Shown here: positions 45,750 to 54,669 of the stretch, one piece after another
Numbering within the stretch: the stretch's first letter is position 1
Layout: each line of letters opens with the position of its first letter
Assembly (NCBI RefSeq): GCF_018130505.1
Contig: NZ_JAFCKH010000008.1
Span: 310,001 to 374,000 of the forward strand
Reading direction: 5' to 3'
Origin: Bradyrhizobium tropiciagri
Lineage (GTDB): Bacteria > Pseudomonadota > Alphaproteobacteria > Rhizobiales > Xanthobacteraceae
DNA: 64,000 bases
Notes under the pieces: model-generated
What the model was told of the DNA's origin: nothing
What the model saw: the letters and a program-made list of their open reading frames with translations, nothing else
The model's database searches: none
Position numbers and translations under genes: made by a program

Positions 45750-45818
45750 TGGAGAGATCGGAATCGAACCGACGCCTTCGGGGTCTCACCCCCGACGCTC
45801 GCCATGAGCTTCGTCTCC
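45750..45818 (-). pseudogene. tRNA-like sequence B, degenerate, abutting A
   Basis: Directly upstream of A on the minus strand. It has acceptor ends GGAGA and TCTCC, a D-arm GCTC-ATGGC-GAGC with a very short loop, anticodon stem TCGGGG/CCCCGA with only a 6-nt loop (GTGAGA), and T-arm GTCGG-TTCGATT-CCGAT. It reads as a decayed tRNA. The rest of the 743-bp region 45342-46084 holds no supported gene. Confidence 0.5.
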
Positions 45819-46002
45819 GTGATCTTCATTTCAGCGGAACACGAAACCGCAGAGCGGCTCGCGCCAGTCGGGATCTCAACGAGCCCGAACCCATGGCCGA
45901 AGCGAAGGAGCGCGCTAATAGACGAAGCTCGCTCGGGTTGCAAGGGGGATGCGCAGACTTTTTCGTCGCAGGTGCCACGCTGTCGCCGGCGCGCCACGCT
46001 TT

Positions 46003-46071
46003 CCTCGTCATTCCGGAGCGTGCCAAGAGTCGCGCGAAACGCGCGCCCGATGACAGCCTCCGGAATGAGGG
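46003..46071. repeat. Palindromic repeat, CGTCATTCCGGAG family
   Basis: Arms containing TCATTCCGGAG and CTCCGGAATGAGG surround an interior with CGCGAAACGCGCG. It ends 14 bp before the AMP nucleosidase stop and may end its transcript. Confidence 0.65.
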
Positions 46072-46084
46072 GTGAAAAAGCGCG

Positions 46085-47581
46085 CTACTGAAACGCGACC
46101 TCGGCAAAGCTGCGAAGCTTGCGCGAATGCAGGCGCTCGGATTCCTGCTGCTTGAGCCGCTCCAGCGCCTTGAGGCCGATCTCGAGGTGCTGGCCGACGC
46201 GCTGGCGATAGAAATTGCTCGCCATCCCCGCAAGCTTGATCTCGCCATGCAGCGGCTTGTCGGAGACGCAGAGCAGCGTGCCGTAGGGTACGCGGAAGCG
46301 ATAGCCGTTGGCGGCGATCGCTGCCGACTCCATGTCGAGCGCGACGGCGCGCGATTGCGACATCCGCCGGATCACCTGCGGGCCGCTGATCTCCCAGTTG
46401 CGGTTGTCGACACTGGCGACGGTGCCGGTGCGCATCAGCCGCTTCAGCTCGAAGCCGTTGAGGCCGGTGACCTCGCCGACCGCCTCCTCGAGCGCGACCT
46501 GCATCTCCGCCAGCGCAGGGATCGGCACCCAGAGCGGCAGCTCGTGATCGAGCACATGGTCCTCGCGGACGTAGCCGTGGGCCAGCACGTAGTCGCCGAG
46601 CCGCTGCGTGTTGCGCAGGCCCGCGCAATGGCCGATCATCAGCCAGGCATGCGGACGCAGCACCGCGACGTGGTCGGTGATGTTACGCGCGTTCGACGGG
46701 CCGATCCCGATGTTGATTAGCGTGATGCCGCGATAGCCGGGTTCGACGAGATGAAACGCCGGCATCTGCGGCGTGCGTTCGGGGAACGTGCCGCTGGTGC
46801 CGCCGCCGAGCCGCGCGTTGCGCGTGATCACATTGCCAGGCGCGATGAAGGCTTCGAGGCCCTCCTCGCCCGACGCGAGCCGCTGCTGGCTCAGTTGCAC
46901 GAAGGCGTCGACATAGAACTGGTAGTTGGTGAAGATCACGAAGTTCTGGAAGTGCTCCGGATCGGTGCCGGTGTAGTGATAGAGCCGGCGCAGCGAATAG
47001 TCGACGCGTGCGGCGCGGAACAGCGCCAGCGGCTCGGGAGCCCCCGGCTTCAGCTCGAACGTGCCGTCGGCGATCGCATCATCCATGGCGGCAAGATCGG
47101 GCGTATCGAACACGTCGCGCAGCGATCGCGTGAACGCCGAGCTGTCGGCGATGGTCAGCGCTGCCTCGATGTTGATGTCGCGGCGATAGGCGAAATGGAT
47201 CGGGATCGGCTCGTGCGACTCGCCGATCTCGACCGCGACGCCGTGGTTCTTGATCAAGAGCCCGATCTGCTCGGTGAGATAGGTGCGGAAAATGTCCGGC
47301 CGCGTGATGCTGGTCTCATGGACGCCCGGCCCGGCGACGAAGCCATAGGACAGGCGCGAGTCGAGCCGCGCATGCGACGACGTCGTGATGCGGACGAACG
47401 GGTAATGCGCGCGCACCCTTATCGCGGTCGCCGCGCCGTTGACATAGGCCTCGAAGCGGTCGCGCAGGAACCTGGTGTTGCGCTCGTAGATTTCCTCGAG
47501 ACGGCTGACCGCCGCGCCGGGCTCGACAAACGTTTCAGTCGTGATCGGCGGCGGAGTTTCGAGGAGAGCTGCTGGACACAT
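46085..47581 (-). CDS. amn: AMP nucleosidase
   Basis: A 498-residue enzyme that cleaves AMP to adenine and ribose 5-phosphate in the cytoplasm. The AMP nucleosidase N-domain is seen in RLEEIYERNTRFLRDRFEAYVNG and PDIFRTYLTEQIGLLIKNHGVAVEIGES. The C-terminal nucleoside-phosphorylase fold has LINIGIGPSNARNITDHVAVLRPHAWLMIGHCAGLR and MSQSRAVALDMESAAIAANGYRFRVPYGTLLCVSDKPLHGEIK. Length and layout match Amn. The 200-bp region before it (47582-47781) shows nothing recognised. Confidence 0.95.
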   Translation of the reverse strand: MCPAALLETPPPITTETFVEPGAAVSRLEEIYERNTRFLRDRFEAYVNGAATAIRVRAHYPFVRITTSSHARLDSRLSYGFVAGPGVHETSITRPDIFRTYLTEQIGLLIKNHGVAVEIGESHEPIPIHFAYRRDINIEAALTIADSSAFTRSLRDVFDTPDLAAMDDAIADGTFELKPGAPEPLALFRAARVDYSLRRLYHYTGTDPEHFQNFVIFTNYQFYVDAFVQLSQQRLASGEEGLEAFIAPGNVITRNARLGGGTSGTFPERTPQMPAFHLVEPGYRGITLINIGIGPSNARNITDHVAVLRPHAWLMIGHCAGLRNTQRLGDYVLAHGYVREDHVLDHELPLWVPIPALAEMQVALEEAVGEVTGLNGFELKRLMRTGTVASVDNRNWEISGPQVIRRMSQSRAVALDMESAAIAANGYRFRVPYGTLLCVSDKPLHGEIKLAGMASNFYRQRVGQHLEIGLKALERLKQQESERLHSRKLRSFAEVAFQ

Positions 47582-47781
47582 GTCGCCGATCCGAGACTCG
47601 CTGGACGTGTCGGAACGTTACCATATCCGGCGTCTGTCTGCGAAACGGTTCGAACGCACGGTGTGAATGGCGGGCGCGGCGCTGCACGCCCTCGCCCACC
47701 TCATGACGGTTTCATGATTTCCTTGAATCGCGCGACGGAGTGCGAGGCACTTCGTCGCAACATATCACTACCGATGCGGCC

Positions 47782-49035
47782 CTACTGAACCCGCGCCAGC
47801 ACCGCGAGGCGGCGGATGCCCTTGTTACGATAGGCATCGAGGAACGCGTAATAGTCCTTGAACGAGACGCAGCCGTTGGAGTCGCCGTTCGGCCCCAGCA
47901 TGTAGGTGTGTGCGAGCAGGCCGACGCGGTTGAAGATCTTGCCCTCGCCGCCGATCGGCGTCAGCCGCAGCGCGGGCACGCCGTGGAACAAAGCTTCGCG
48001 CGGCTTCAGCTCATAGATGTGCGGCGGCGTCACGCCGACCATCTTCAGATGCGATGACCGCGGATCGTCGATCCTGGAGCCGAGGCCGGAATGTGCCTCC
48101 AACCGCGTGCCGTCGGGCAGATACACGGTCCTGGCCGAGATGTCGTAGACCGCGGTCTGGCGGTCATAGGGCGGCGAGCCGCCGAGCATCGGGTTCTGGT
48201 CCAGCGTCGAGGGAATGCTGCCGGTGACGTTGGCGTCGGCCGACGCGAACGACAGCAGTCCACCGCCCGACTCGCGCTTGCCCCACAGCTTCTCGACCAT
48301 GGTCTGGCGCTCGTTCGAGGCGATCGACATCACCGCGGCCTTGGCGCGCGCGGCCATGTCGCGCACGGCGCCGCTGGACTTTGCGGCAGCCTTCGCCTCG
48401 GCGGCCTTCGTCTCAGATTTGGGCTGGACCTTTTCCGCCGGATCGTTGAGCGCCACCTGCAGGTTGGTGGTGGCCTCCTTCTTCGCGGCCTCGACCGACT
48501 TCGGCGCCGGCAGCGGCTTGGAGGCTTCGGCGATCTTCGTCGTCGCGACCACCTTGGGCGCGTCGGCGAGTTTCGGTGCGGCCGCCTGCTTGATCGGGTC
48601 GATCTGCGGCGCGGCATCGGCCACGACGCTGGACGCCACGCCGTCCGGCGACGCCGCCGCAAACCGATCGTTAAACATAAGCGCAGGTGCCGGGGGTTCC
48701 GACTTAGCAACTTCGGACTTGGCAACTTCGGATTTGGCGATCTCGGTCTTCGAGGTGGCGGCCGGCGGCGTCACCGACGCGAAGATCTCGTTGAAGGCGG
48801 GCGCCGGCCGCGTGGCGACGGCGACCGGCCGCTTGGCCACCGGCGCATCGAACGCCGCGCTGCTCACCGACGGATAGACGCTCGCGGCGAAGATGTTGGC
48901 GTAGACGGTCCAGGCGCAGCCAAGCACCAGTCCCGCCACCGCGGCGCTGCCGAGGAAATGCTGAGGAAGAATTTTTCGAGAAGGTTTCCTGCGGCTCGGG
49001 GCCCCAAGAACATACGCACTCGCACTCGTACTCAT
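47782..49035 (-). CDS. Membrane-anchored DUF2778/Tlde1-type L,D-transpeptidase-like protein
   Basis: A 417-residue protein from ATG 49035. One N-terminal membrane helix (FLGSAAVAGLVLGCAWTVYANIF) follows a basic cytoplasmic tail. Residues ~55-250 are a low-complexity Ala/Lys/Pro/Val region that could span the periplasm. The C-terminal ~130 residues form a DUF2778 (Tlde1) domain with the His and Cys of an L,D-transpeptidase-like site in LLAHTYMLGPNGDSNGCVSFKDYYAFLDAY. Such domains cut or exchange peptidoglycan cross-links. No type VI secretion gene is near, so it is likely a housekeeping wall enzyme. A CtrA box lies upstream. Confidence 0.88.
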   Translation of the reverse strand: MSTSASAYVLGAPSRRKPSRKILPQHFLGSAAVAGLVLGCAWTVYANIFAASVYPSVSSAAFDAPVAKRPVAVATRPAPAFNEIFASVTPPAATSKTEIAKSEVAKSEVAKSEPPAPALMFNDRFAAASPDGVASSVVADAAPQIDPIKQAAAPKLADAPKVVATTKIAEASKPLPAPKSVEAAKKEATTNLQVALNDPAEKVQPKSETKAAEAKAAAKSSGAVRDMAARAKAAVMSIASNERQTMVEKLWGKRESGGGLLSFASADANVTGSIPSTLDQNPMLGGSPPYDRQTAVYDISARTVYLPDGTRLEAHSGLGSRIDDPRSSHLKMVGVTPPHIYELKPREALFHGVPALRLTPIGGEGKIFNRVGLLAHTYMLGPNGDSNGCVSFKDYYAFLDAYRNKGIRRLAVLARVQ

Positions 49036-49147
49036 ACACCCGGCGCTCAAAACAGATCCACCCAAGTCCCTTGCTTGACGTTGCGCCGAACGACCGTTCG
49101 GCTCGATGTCGCGCAGGGGGCACAGACGGCCATTAAGGCGACTTTTA

Positions 49148-49164
49148 GTTAAATGCGACTTAAC
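49148..49164 (-). promoter_or_regulatory. CtrA-binding site upstream of the Tlde1-type gene
   Basis: GTTAA-N7-TTAAC (49148-49164) is a perfect, symmetric CtrA box. It lies 112 bp before the ATG of the gene at 47782-49035. CtrA is the master cell-cycle regulator of alphaproteobacteria. In the 332-bp region 49036-49367 this box and one hairpin are all that was recognised. Confidence 0.7.
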
Positions 49165-49265
49165 TGGATGCGATCCCCTGCAGCGCGGGAAGTGCCTGTG
49201 GCGTAGGGCTTTTTTAAGATCGGCCTGGGCCGGGAAATGCCCATTTTCTGTCCCATCATGGGACA

Positions 49266-49309
49266 CGCCGCCTCACCGCCGCAGGCGCTCGCCGGGCGGT
49301 GAGGCGGCG
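49266..49309. terminator. Strong hairpin, likely terminator of the DUF899 gene
   Basis: A 15-bp perfect stem, CGCCGCCTCACCGCC (49266-49280) with GGCGGTGAGGCGGCG (49295-49309), and a 14-nt loop. It lies 58 bp after the DUF899 stop on the minus strand. There is no clear T-run. Confidence 0.6.
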
Positions 49310-49367
49310 GAGAATTTCATTGCAAATCACCCCGTAATGGCGCGGGGATTCGGCAACAACGGTCCCC

Positions 49368-50063
49368 TCAATAGCTCAGCTTCGGATACCAGTCCTTGCC
49401 GCGCCCTTCGGGCGTGGTGTCGAGCACGGTCCAGAGCGGGTCCATGTCAGGGGCACCGCGCGGGTCCTGGCCGGGATCCATGGTCCCGGCGCCCATTTCG
49501 CCGGCCCAGAAGTGGCGGACCGTGCCGTCGTGCCGGGTGAAGACGTTGTAGCCGGGCAGATCGGCGTCTTCCTTGCTGACGTAATCGCGCGTGTAATCGC
49601 CCGAGGGGTCGGAATACAGCCGGTGCCCGGTCCAGCCGCGCGCCCGCTTCGCCTCGACCAGCCGCGCGATCGGCGAGCGCGCCACGAACACGAACGAAAC
49701 GCGCTGCTCGACATCGGGCAGCTTGCTTTCCCATGTGCTCATGAACGATGTGCACATCGGACACGCCTTCTCGCGCTGCGGGCCGAACATGTAGCTGTAG
49801 ACGACCAGCGTCGGCTTGTCGCCGAACAGGTCGGCCAGCGAGGCTTTGCCAGCTTCTCCGACCAACTCGTAAGTCCTGGTCACCTCGCCGCCCGGCGGCA
49901 AGGCGCGGCGCAGTTCGGCGACGCGCTCGATCTGGCGGCGCAGCTCGATCTCTTCGACGAGCAAGGCTTGGCGGGCGCGCCGATATTCGGCGCTCTCGTT
50001 GGGAATGCGCCTGGTGTTGGTACTGGCGAGTTCGGCGGCCGGCTTGAGTACGGAACTGGTCAT
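49368..50063 (-). CDS. DUF899 family thioredoxin-like protein
   Basis: A 231-residue protein matching DUF899 throughout. Key parts are EEIELRRQIERVAELRRALPPGG, LADLFGDKPTLVVYSYMFGPQREKACPMCTSF (CxxC-like Cys pair in a thioredoxin fold), FVFVARSPIARLVEAKRARGW and YNVFTRHDGTVRHFW. The C-terminus ends GRGKDWYPKLSY. No signal peptide. Function unproven; the fold suggests a redox or peroxidase role. The gene starts 63 bp after the GT39 stop. Confidence 0.92.
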   Translation of the reverse strand: MTSSVLKPAAELASTNTRRIPNESAEYRRARQALLVEEIELRRQIERVAELRRALPPGGEVTRTYELVGEAGKASLADLFGDKPTLVVYSYMFGPQREKACPMCTSFMSTWESKLPDVEQRVSFVFVARSPIARLVEAKRARGWTGHRLYSDPSGDYTRDYVSKEDADLPGYNVFTRHDGTVRHFWAGEMGAGTMDPGQDPRGAPDMDPLWTVLDTTPEGRGKDWYPKLSY

Positions 50064-50126
50064 GGTCGGAACCTCGTACGGTTGGCGGACTGTCTAGAAG
50101 ACGTGCCGGAACCGGACGATCCGACA

Positions 50127-51644
50127 TCAACTTCCGTTATTTTCCTGCAGCTCCGGCGGCGGCGAACGGTCGAACACCTCGCCCTTCGGATCTTCCAGCG
50201 CCTCTAGCGCGTAAGTCTCGACGGTCAGCGGCCCGCGCATGCGGCTGGCCTCGCCGACGGTCTCGATACGGGCGAACGTCTCGCGCATCGACTTCGGCAG
50301 GCTTTGCTCGATGTCGTGCACGTAGAGCAGCTTGCCGGACAGCTGCGCCGGATCCGGCTCGGGCATGTTGACCCAGCGGATGCGCTGGCCGTGCTGCACG
50401 ACGCAGGTGCCCTTCGGCAGATAGAACGCGAGCCAGCCGGTGGTGCCGTAGTCCGGCGCCAGCACGCAGCTCGCGCCGACGCGGGCACGCACCGCCTCGA
50501 TCTCGGCTGCGAGTTCCGGCCAGCCGACGCCGACACTGCGCACCGTGGAGTCGCGGTGATAACCCGAGAGCAGTCCGGTGTTGGCCTGCACGATCAACAG
50601 CACGAACAGCACGACGCCGCCGGGCGCCGCCCAGCGGCGGCAGAAATCGACGGTGCGCTGCTCGCGCGCCGGCCACTGCACCTGAATCGCGGCGACCGCG
50701 GCCGCGACCGCAAAGGCCGGATAGACCGGCGCGAACCAGTTGGCCTCGACCCGCGCATGCAGCGAGTGCCAGACGAAATAGACCACGATGGTCCAGAACA
50801 TGGTGTTGACCAGCACGCGTGCCGGCAGCGCGCCAGCGCGGCGCTGATAGAGCGCGTAGAGGCCCATCACGCCGAGGATGAAGACCAGCGGTGTCGCGAA
50901 CACGAACTGGGTCGGAATTAGCTCCGCGATGTAGCCCGGGTGGAAATCCTCGATCCGGGCCCGCCCCATCTGCTTGATGAACGACACCCATTGGTGATCG
51001 GCGTTCCAGAGAATCACCGGCGCGAACATTGCGAGCGCGACTAGGCCGCCGAGATAGAGCCAGGGCGACAGGAACCAGCGCCGCAGCTTCGGCACCACCA
51101 CGAGCCAGATCAGGATGCCGGGGCCGAAGAACAGCGCGTTGTATTTCGACAGCAGCGCCGCGCCCGCGCTGGCGCCAACCGCGAGCCACCAGACGCCACG
51201 GCCGCTCTCCAGCACCTTGGCGAGGGAGAACAGCAGGAAACTCGCCGCCACCAGCACCGGCGCATCCGGCGTCACGATCAGCGTGCCGACGGCGGCCATC
51301 AGCGTGGCGTTGAGCAGGATGGTGGCGCAGGCCGCGACCCGGCTGCCGCCGAACAGGATCGCGGCGGCCCGGTAGATCGCCCAGCTCATCGGCAGCGCGA
51401 GCAGGATCGAGACCAGCCGCACCCCGAGCGGCGTGTCGCCGGCGATCATGGTGCCGAGCCGGATCACGATCGCCACCATCGGCGGATGGTCGTAATAGCC
51501 GCCGGCGAGCGACTTCGACCACATCCAGTAATAGGCTTCGTCGAAGGTCAGCGGCGTGAAGGCGGCGGCCACGAGCCGCAGCGCGACCAGCGCGCATACG
51601 GCCAGAGCGGTGTCCTGGGCGAGCCGCGCCTCGTTGACCTTCAT
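50127..51644 (-). CDS. GT39/ArnT-like membrane glycosyltransferase
   Basis: A 505-residue polytopic membrane protein with about 10-12 hydrophobic segments. FTPLTFDEAYYWMWSKSLAGGYYDHPPMVAIVIRLG carries the conserved DEAYYW and YYDHPP motifs of the GT-C fold. These enzymes move a sugar from a polyprenyl-phosphate donor to a lipid or protein acceptor. The gene starts 7 bp after the GT2-GtrA gene, which would supply the polyprenyl-linked sugar, so the two form one pathway. Confidence 0.93.
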   Translation of the reverse strand: MKVNEARLAQDTALAVCALVALRLVAAAFTPLTFDEAYYWMWSKSLAGGYYDHPPMVAIVIRLGTMIAGDTPLGVRLVSILLALPMSWAIYRAAAILFGGSRVAACATILLNATLMAAVGTLIVTPDAPVLVAASFLLFSLAKVLESGRGVWWLAVGASAGAALLSKYNALFFGPGILIWLVVVPKLRRWFLSPWLYLGGLVALAMFAPVILWNADHQWVSFIKQMGRARIEDFHPGYIAELIPTQFVFATPLVFILGVMGLYALYQRRAGALPARVLVNTMFWTIVVYFVWHSLHARVEANWFAPVYPAFAVAAAVAAIQVQWPAREQRTVDFCRRWAAPGGVVLFVLLIVQANTGLLSGYHRDSTVRSVGVGWPELAAEIEAVRARVGASCVLAPDYGTTGWLAFYLPKGTCVVQHGQRIRWVNMPEPDPAQLSGKLLYVHDIEQSLPKSMRETFARIETVGEASRMRGPLTVETYALEALEDPKGEVFDRSPPPELQENNGS

Positions 51645-51651
51645 GCCGGCG

Positions 51652-52785
51652 TCATCGCTTGCGCCAGACGAACAGCCCGGACATCGCGTAGTTCCAGACC
51701 ACGCCCATCAGCGCGCCCGCCGCGCCCGCGAGCCACCAGATCGGCTCCTGATCGTAGACCGAGAAGGCGACGCCGACATTGGCCAGCAGGCCGACGCTGC
51801 AGACGAGATAGAACAGCAACAGGCCGCGCACGATCGCAAGGCCCTTCAGGCGCTGGTCGCGGTAGGTCAGGAAGTTGTTGAGGATGAAGTTGCTGGTCAT
51901 GGCGATGATCGCGCCGGTGGCCTGCGCTTCCGGAAACGGCACCTTGAACACTTCCAGCGAGATGAACAGCGCGGCGAGATGCACCAGCAGGCCGAGCGCG
52001 CCGACCATCCCGAACAGGATGAAGCGCAGCGAGATCACGTCATTCGTCAGCTTCGCCAGCACGAGGCCGAAGAAGTCGAGCGCGACCATGGAATCGAGCT
52101 TGCTCTCGCCATGCTGGCGGGCGCCGAACGTGTAGGGGATTTCGACCGCGCGCAGCTTGCCCTGCCCGGTCGCGATCAGGTCGAGCAGGATCTTGAAGCC
52201 CTGGGTCGAGAGCTGCGGCGCGAGCTCCTCGAAGCGGTCGCGGCGGACCATGAAGAAGCCGCTCATGGGATCGGCGACCCCGACCTTCAGCGCACGGCGC
52301 GCGATCTCGGTGGCGAAGGCGCTGGCGCCGGCGCGCTGCTTGTTGAAGCCCTCGGCCTTGTAGCCCTCGATGTAGCGGCTGCCGACCACGAGATCGGTCT
52401 CGCCACTGGCGAGCAGCGCCACCATCTTCGGCAGCTGGGTCTCGTCATGCTGCAGGTCGGCGTCGATCACGGCCGCGAACGGCGCGCTCGAGGCGAGGAT
52501 GCCCTCGATGCAGGCCCCGGACAGGCCGCGCCGGCCGACCCGGCGGATGCAGCGCACGCGGGAATCCTGCCGCGCCAGGCCTCGCACCACGTCCCAGGTT
52601 CCGTCGGGCGAATTGTCGTCGACGAAGATCACTTCCCAGGACACGCCCTTCAGCGTCGCGTCGAGCCGCCGGTACAGCACCGTGACGTTGTCGCGTTCGT
52701 TGAAGGTCGGGACGACGACCGAAAGCTGCGGCAAACCAGCGGCCTGCGACGGGGTTTCGGTGCCCGGCTTGATGGCGTCTTTCAT
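51652..52785 (-). CDS. GT2 polyprenyl-phosphate glycosyltransferase fused to GtrA
   Basis: A 377-residue protein from ATG 52785. Residues ~20-240 are a GT2 domain like dolichol-phosphate mannose synthase: LSVVVPTFNERDNVTVLYRRL, EVIFVDDNSPDGTWD and AVIDADLQHDE (DxD metal site). The C-terminal ~130 residues are a GtrA domain with four membrane helices (FILFGMVGALGLLVHLAALFIS onward). The protein builds the polyprenyl-phosphate sugar and flips it. It is coupled with the GT39 gene 7 bp downstream. Confidence 0.94.
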   Translation of the reverse strand: MKDAIKPGTETPSQAAGLPQLSVVVPTFNERDNVTVLYRRLDATLKGVSWEVIFVDDNSPDGTWDVVRGLARQDSRVRCIRRVGRRGLSGACIEGILASSAPFAAVIDADLQHDETQLPKMVALLASGETDLVVGSRYIEGYKAEGFNKQRAGASAFATEIARRALKVGVADPMSGFFMVRRDRFEELAPQLSTQGFKILLDLIATGQGKLRAVEIPYTFGARQHGESKLDSMVALDFFGLVLAKLTNDVISLRFILFGMVGALGLLVHLAALFISLEVFKVPFPEAQATGAIIAMTSNFILNNFLTYRDQRLKGLAIVRGLLLFYLVCSVGLLANVGVAFSVYDQEPIWWLAGAAGALMGVVWNYAMSGLFVWRKR

Positions 52786-53034
52786 GAGCGCCAGCGTATA
52801 GCCGCAGCCTCTGCCGCTGCCAAGGCGGGTGAGTCGAAACTCACTCTCCGAAACGTGGAAAACGGGGTCAGGATACCCCTCAAAATGCCAACGACCACGA
52901 ACAAGAGGCGCGCGTACATCCGGCGCAGCCATTGTCGTGGTCGTCCCGGCGCCGGAGCCCTGGAAAGCTCGACGTCGCCGTCTCAATCTAAATAGGAAGG
53001 CCTCGGGCGGTCCGCAAGGGCCGGCCGAACGGCG

Positions 53035-53238
53035 TCAGTTGTTCGGGACTTCCCGGATCACCGGACCGCGCGGCGCCGGGGCCGCCGGCTCCGCCGCGGG
53101 AGCCGCCTGTTGCTGCGCCGCGGCCGGTTGGGTCCGATTGCGAATCTGGGTGGGCGACGGCCCGTAGACGAATGCCGCCGCCAGCGCGATCGCCGCGACA
53201 ACTGTGCCCAGGAAACCTGCCACCGACCGCGAATCCAT
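53035..53238 (-). CDS. Small single-pass membrane protein (67 aa)
   Basis: It starts MDSRSVAGFLGTVVAAIALAAAFVYGPS, one membrane helix or an uncleaved signal anchor. The rest is Ala/Gln/Pro-rich, ending RGPVIREVPNN, and probably faces the periplasm. A purine-rich site (GGCGAGGGGG) lies a little far upstream. No known family. The 249-bp region after it (52786-53034) holds nothing recognised. Confidence 0.6.
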   Translation of the reverse strand: MDSRSVAGFLGTVVAAIALAAAFVYGPSPTQIRNRTQPAAAQQQAAPAAEPAAPAPRGPVIREVPNN

Positions 53239-53310
53239 GCCCGATCATCCCCCTCGCCTGTGCGCGGATTGATAGCAAGAATCGGCTGGCTGCAACAGGA
53301 TCCGGACGGG

Positions 53311-53679
53311 CTATTTGGCCGCCGCCCGGCGCCGCACGAAGGCCGTCACGATGTCCTTCTGCGCGAGCTCGATGGCGCGGTTGGCGGTCGTAAGCCGGGC
53401 GTCGGCATCCTGCTTCGGAAACTGCTGCGACAGGAAATCGATCAGCGACACCCGGAAATTCTGCCGCTCCGACGGACAGACGGTCGCGATCAGCGAGGTG
53501 AACTCCTGGTCGGACATCGCCTTGTTGCTATCGCGCGGATATTCGCGGGCGAGACAATTCCAGTAGGCATCGCGGCCCGTGACCGCGAGCTTGTGCGCAT
53601 CATCGACCTCGTCGGCCAAAGCAGCAGATGTGGCAGCAGATGACACGAGCAAGAGGACGGCCGTGACCAGCATGCGCAT
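53311..53679 (-). CDS. Small secreted protein, unknown function (122 aa)
   Basis: A Sec signal peptide (MRMLVTAVLLLVSSAATSAALA) precedes a polar helical domain. The two Cys, in YWNCLAREYPRD and VCPSERQNF, could pair. It ends TAFVRRRAAAK. It looks like a periplasmic protein. I do not recognise the family. Codon use fits the host. It lies opposite the DUF72 gene, with 137 bp between the starts. Confidence 0.78.
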   Translation of the reverse strand: MRMLVTAVLLLVSSAATSAALADEVDDAHKLAVTGRDAYWNCLAREYPRDSNKAMSDQEFTSLIATVCPSERQNFRVSLIDFLSQQFPKQDADARLTTANRAIELAQKDIVTAFVRRRAAAK

Positions 53680-53816
53680 GGTTGTTCTCCCGTTTTCCGC
53701 ATCCTAGCCAACGCGCACCACCGCGATAAGCACCGCTCGCGAAATCTGGCAAACTGGCCAATCACGATTATTTTGACTAGTGTCGATCCCCTCCCCCCAT
53801 CGCGACGAGTGCAATC

Positions 53817-54644
53817 GTGGCCAAAGCTCCCACCAAGGCAACCAAGACGGACGCAGGCAAGATCTATATCGGCGTAGGCGGCTGGACCTTCGAGCCGTGG
53901 CGCGGGGTGTTCTACCCGGACAAGCTCGCGCAATCGAAGGAGCTGTCCTACGCGGCCTCGAAGCTGACCTCGATCGAGATCAACGGCACCTACTACGGCT
54001 CGCAGAAGCCGGAGAGCTTTCGCAAATGGGCGAGCGAGGTGCCGGACGGCTTCATCTTCTCGCTGAAGGGCCCGCGCTTCGCCACCAACCGCCGCGTGCT
54101 GGCCGAGGCCGGCGATTCGGTGAAGCGGTTCTACGATTCGGGCGTACTGGAACTGAAGGACCGGCTCGGGCCGGTGCTCTGGCAGTTCGCGCCGACCAAG
54201 AAGTTCGACGGCGCGGATTTCGGCAAGTTCCTCGAACTGCTGCCGCGCAAGCTCGAGGGCCGCGCGTTGCGCCACGTCGTCGAGGTCCGCCACGACAGTT
54301 TTCGCGTCCCCGAGTTCATCACGCTGCTGCGTGAGCACGAGGTGCCCGTGGTGTTCGCCGAGCACGGCAAATATCCGGCGATCGCCGACATCGCCAGCGA
54401 CTTCGTCTATGCGCGGCTGCAGAAGGGCAATGACGAGCTCAAGACCTGCTATCCGCCGAAGCAGCTCGACGCCTGGGCCAAGCGCTTCCAGGACTGGGCG
54501 ACCGGCGGCGAGCCGGACGACTTGCCGCGTGTCGACAAGACCGCGCCGAAGAAGACCCCTCGCGACGTGTTCGCCTACGTGATCCATGAGGGCAAGATCC
54601 GCGCGCCGGCGGGTGCGATGGAATTGATCGAGCGCGTGAAGTAG
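53817..54644 (+). CDS. DUF72 domain protein (TIM-barrel)
   Basis: A 275-residue protein from GTG 53817. It has the family features IYIGVGGWTFEPWRGVFYPDKLAQSKELSYAASKLTSIEINGTYYGSQKPESFRKWASEVP and FSLKGPRF. The fold is a TIM-barrel with a suspected nuclease or hydrolase function, not established. It lies 25 bp before a DUF488 gene; those two families are often neighbours. Confidence 0.93.
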   Translation: MAKAPTKATKTDAGKIYIGVGGWTFEPWRGVFYPDKLAQSKELSYAASKLTSIEINGTYYGSQKPESFRKWASEVPDGFIFSLKGPRFATNRRVLAEAGDSVKRFYDSGVLELKDRLGPVLWQFAPTKKFDGADFGKFLELLPRKLEGRALRHVVEVRHDSFRVPEFITLLREHEVPVVFAEHGKYPAIADIASDFVYARLQKGNDELKTCYPPKQLDAWAKRFQDWATGGEPDDLPRVDKTAPKKTPRDVFAYVIHEGKIRAPAGAMELIERVK

Positions 54645-54669
54645 CAGGACGCTGCCAAGGGGAACTGCC

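Noticed and set aside
45677-45818. Permuted two-piece tmRNA
   Set aside because: Alphaproteobacterial tmRNA is permuted, so it was considered, but there is no tag reading frame, no pseudoknot region and the element is too short.
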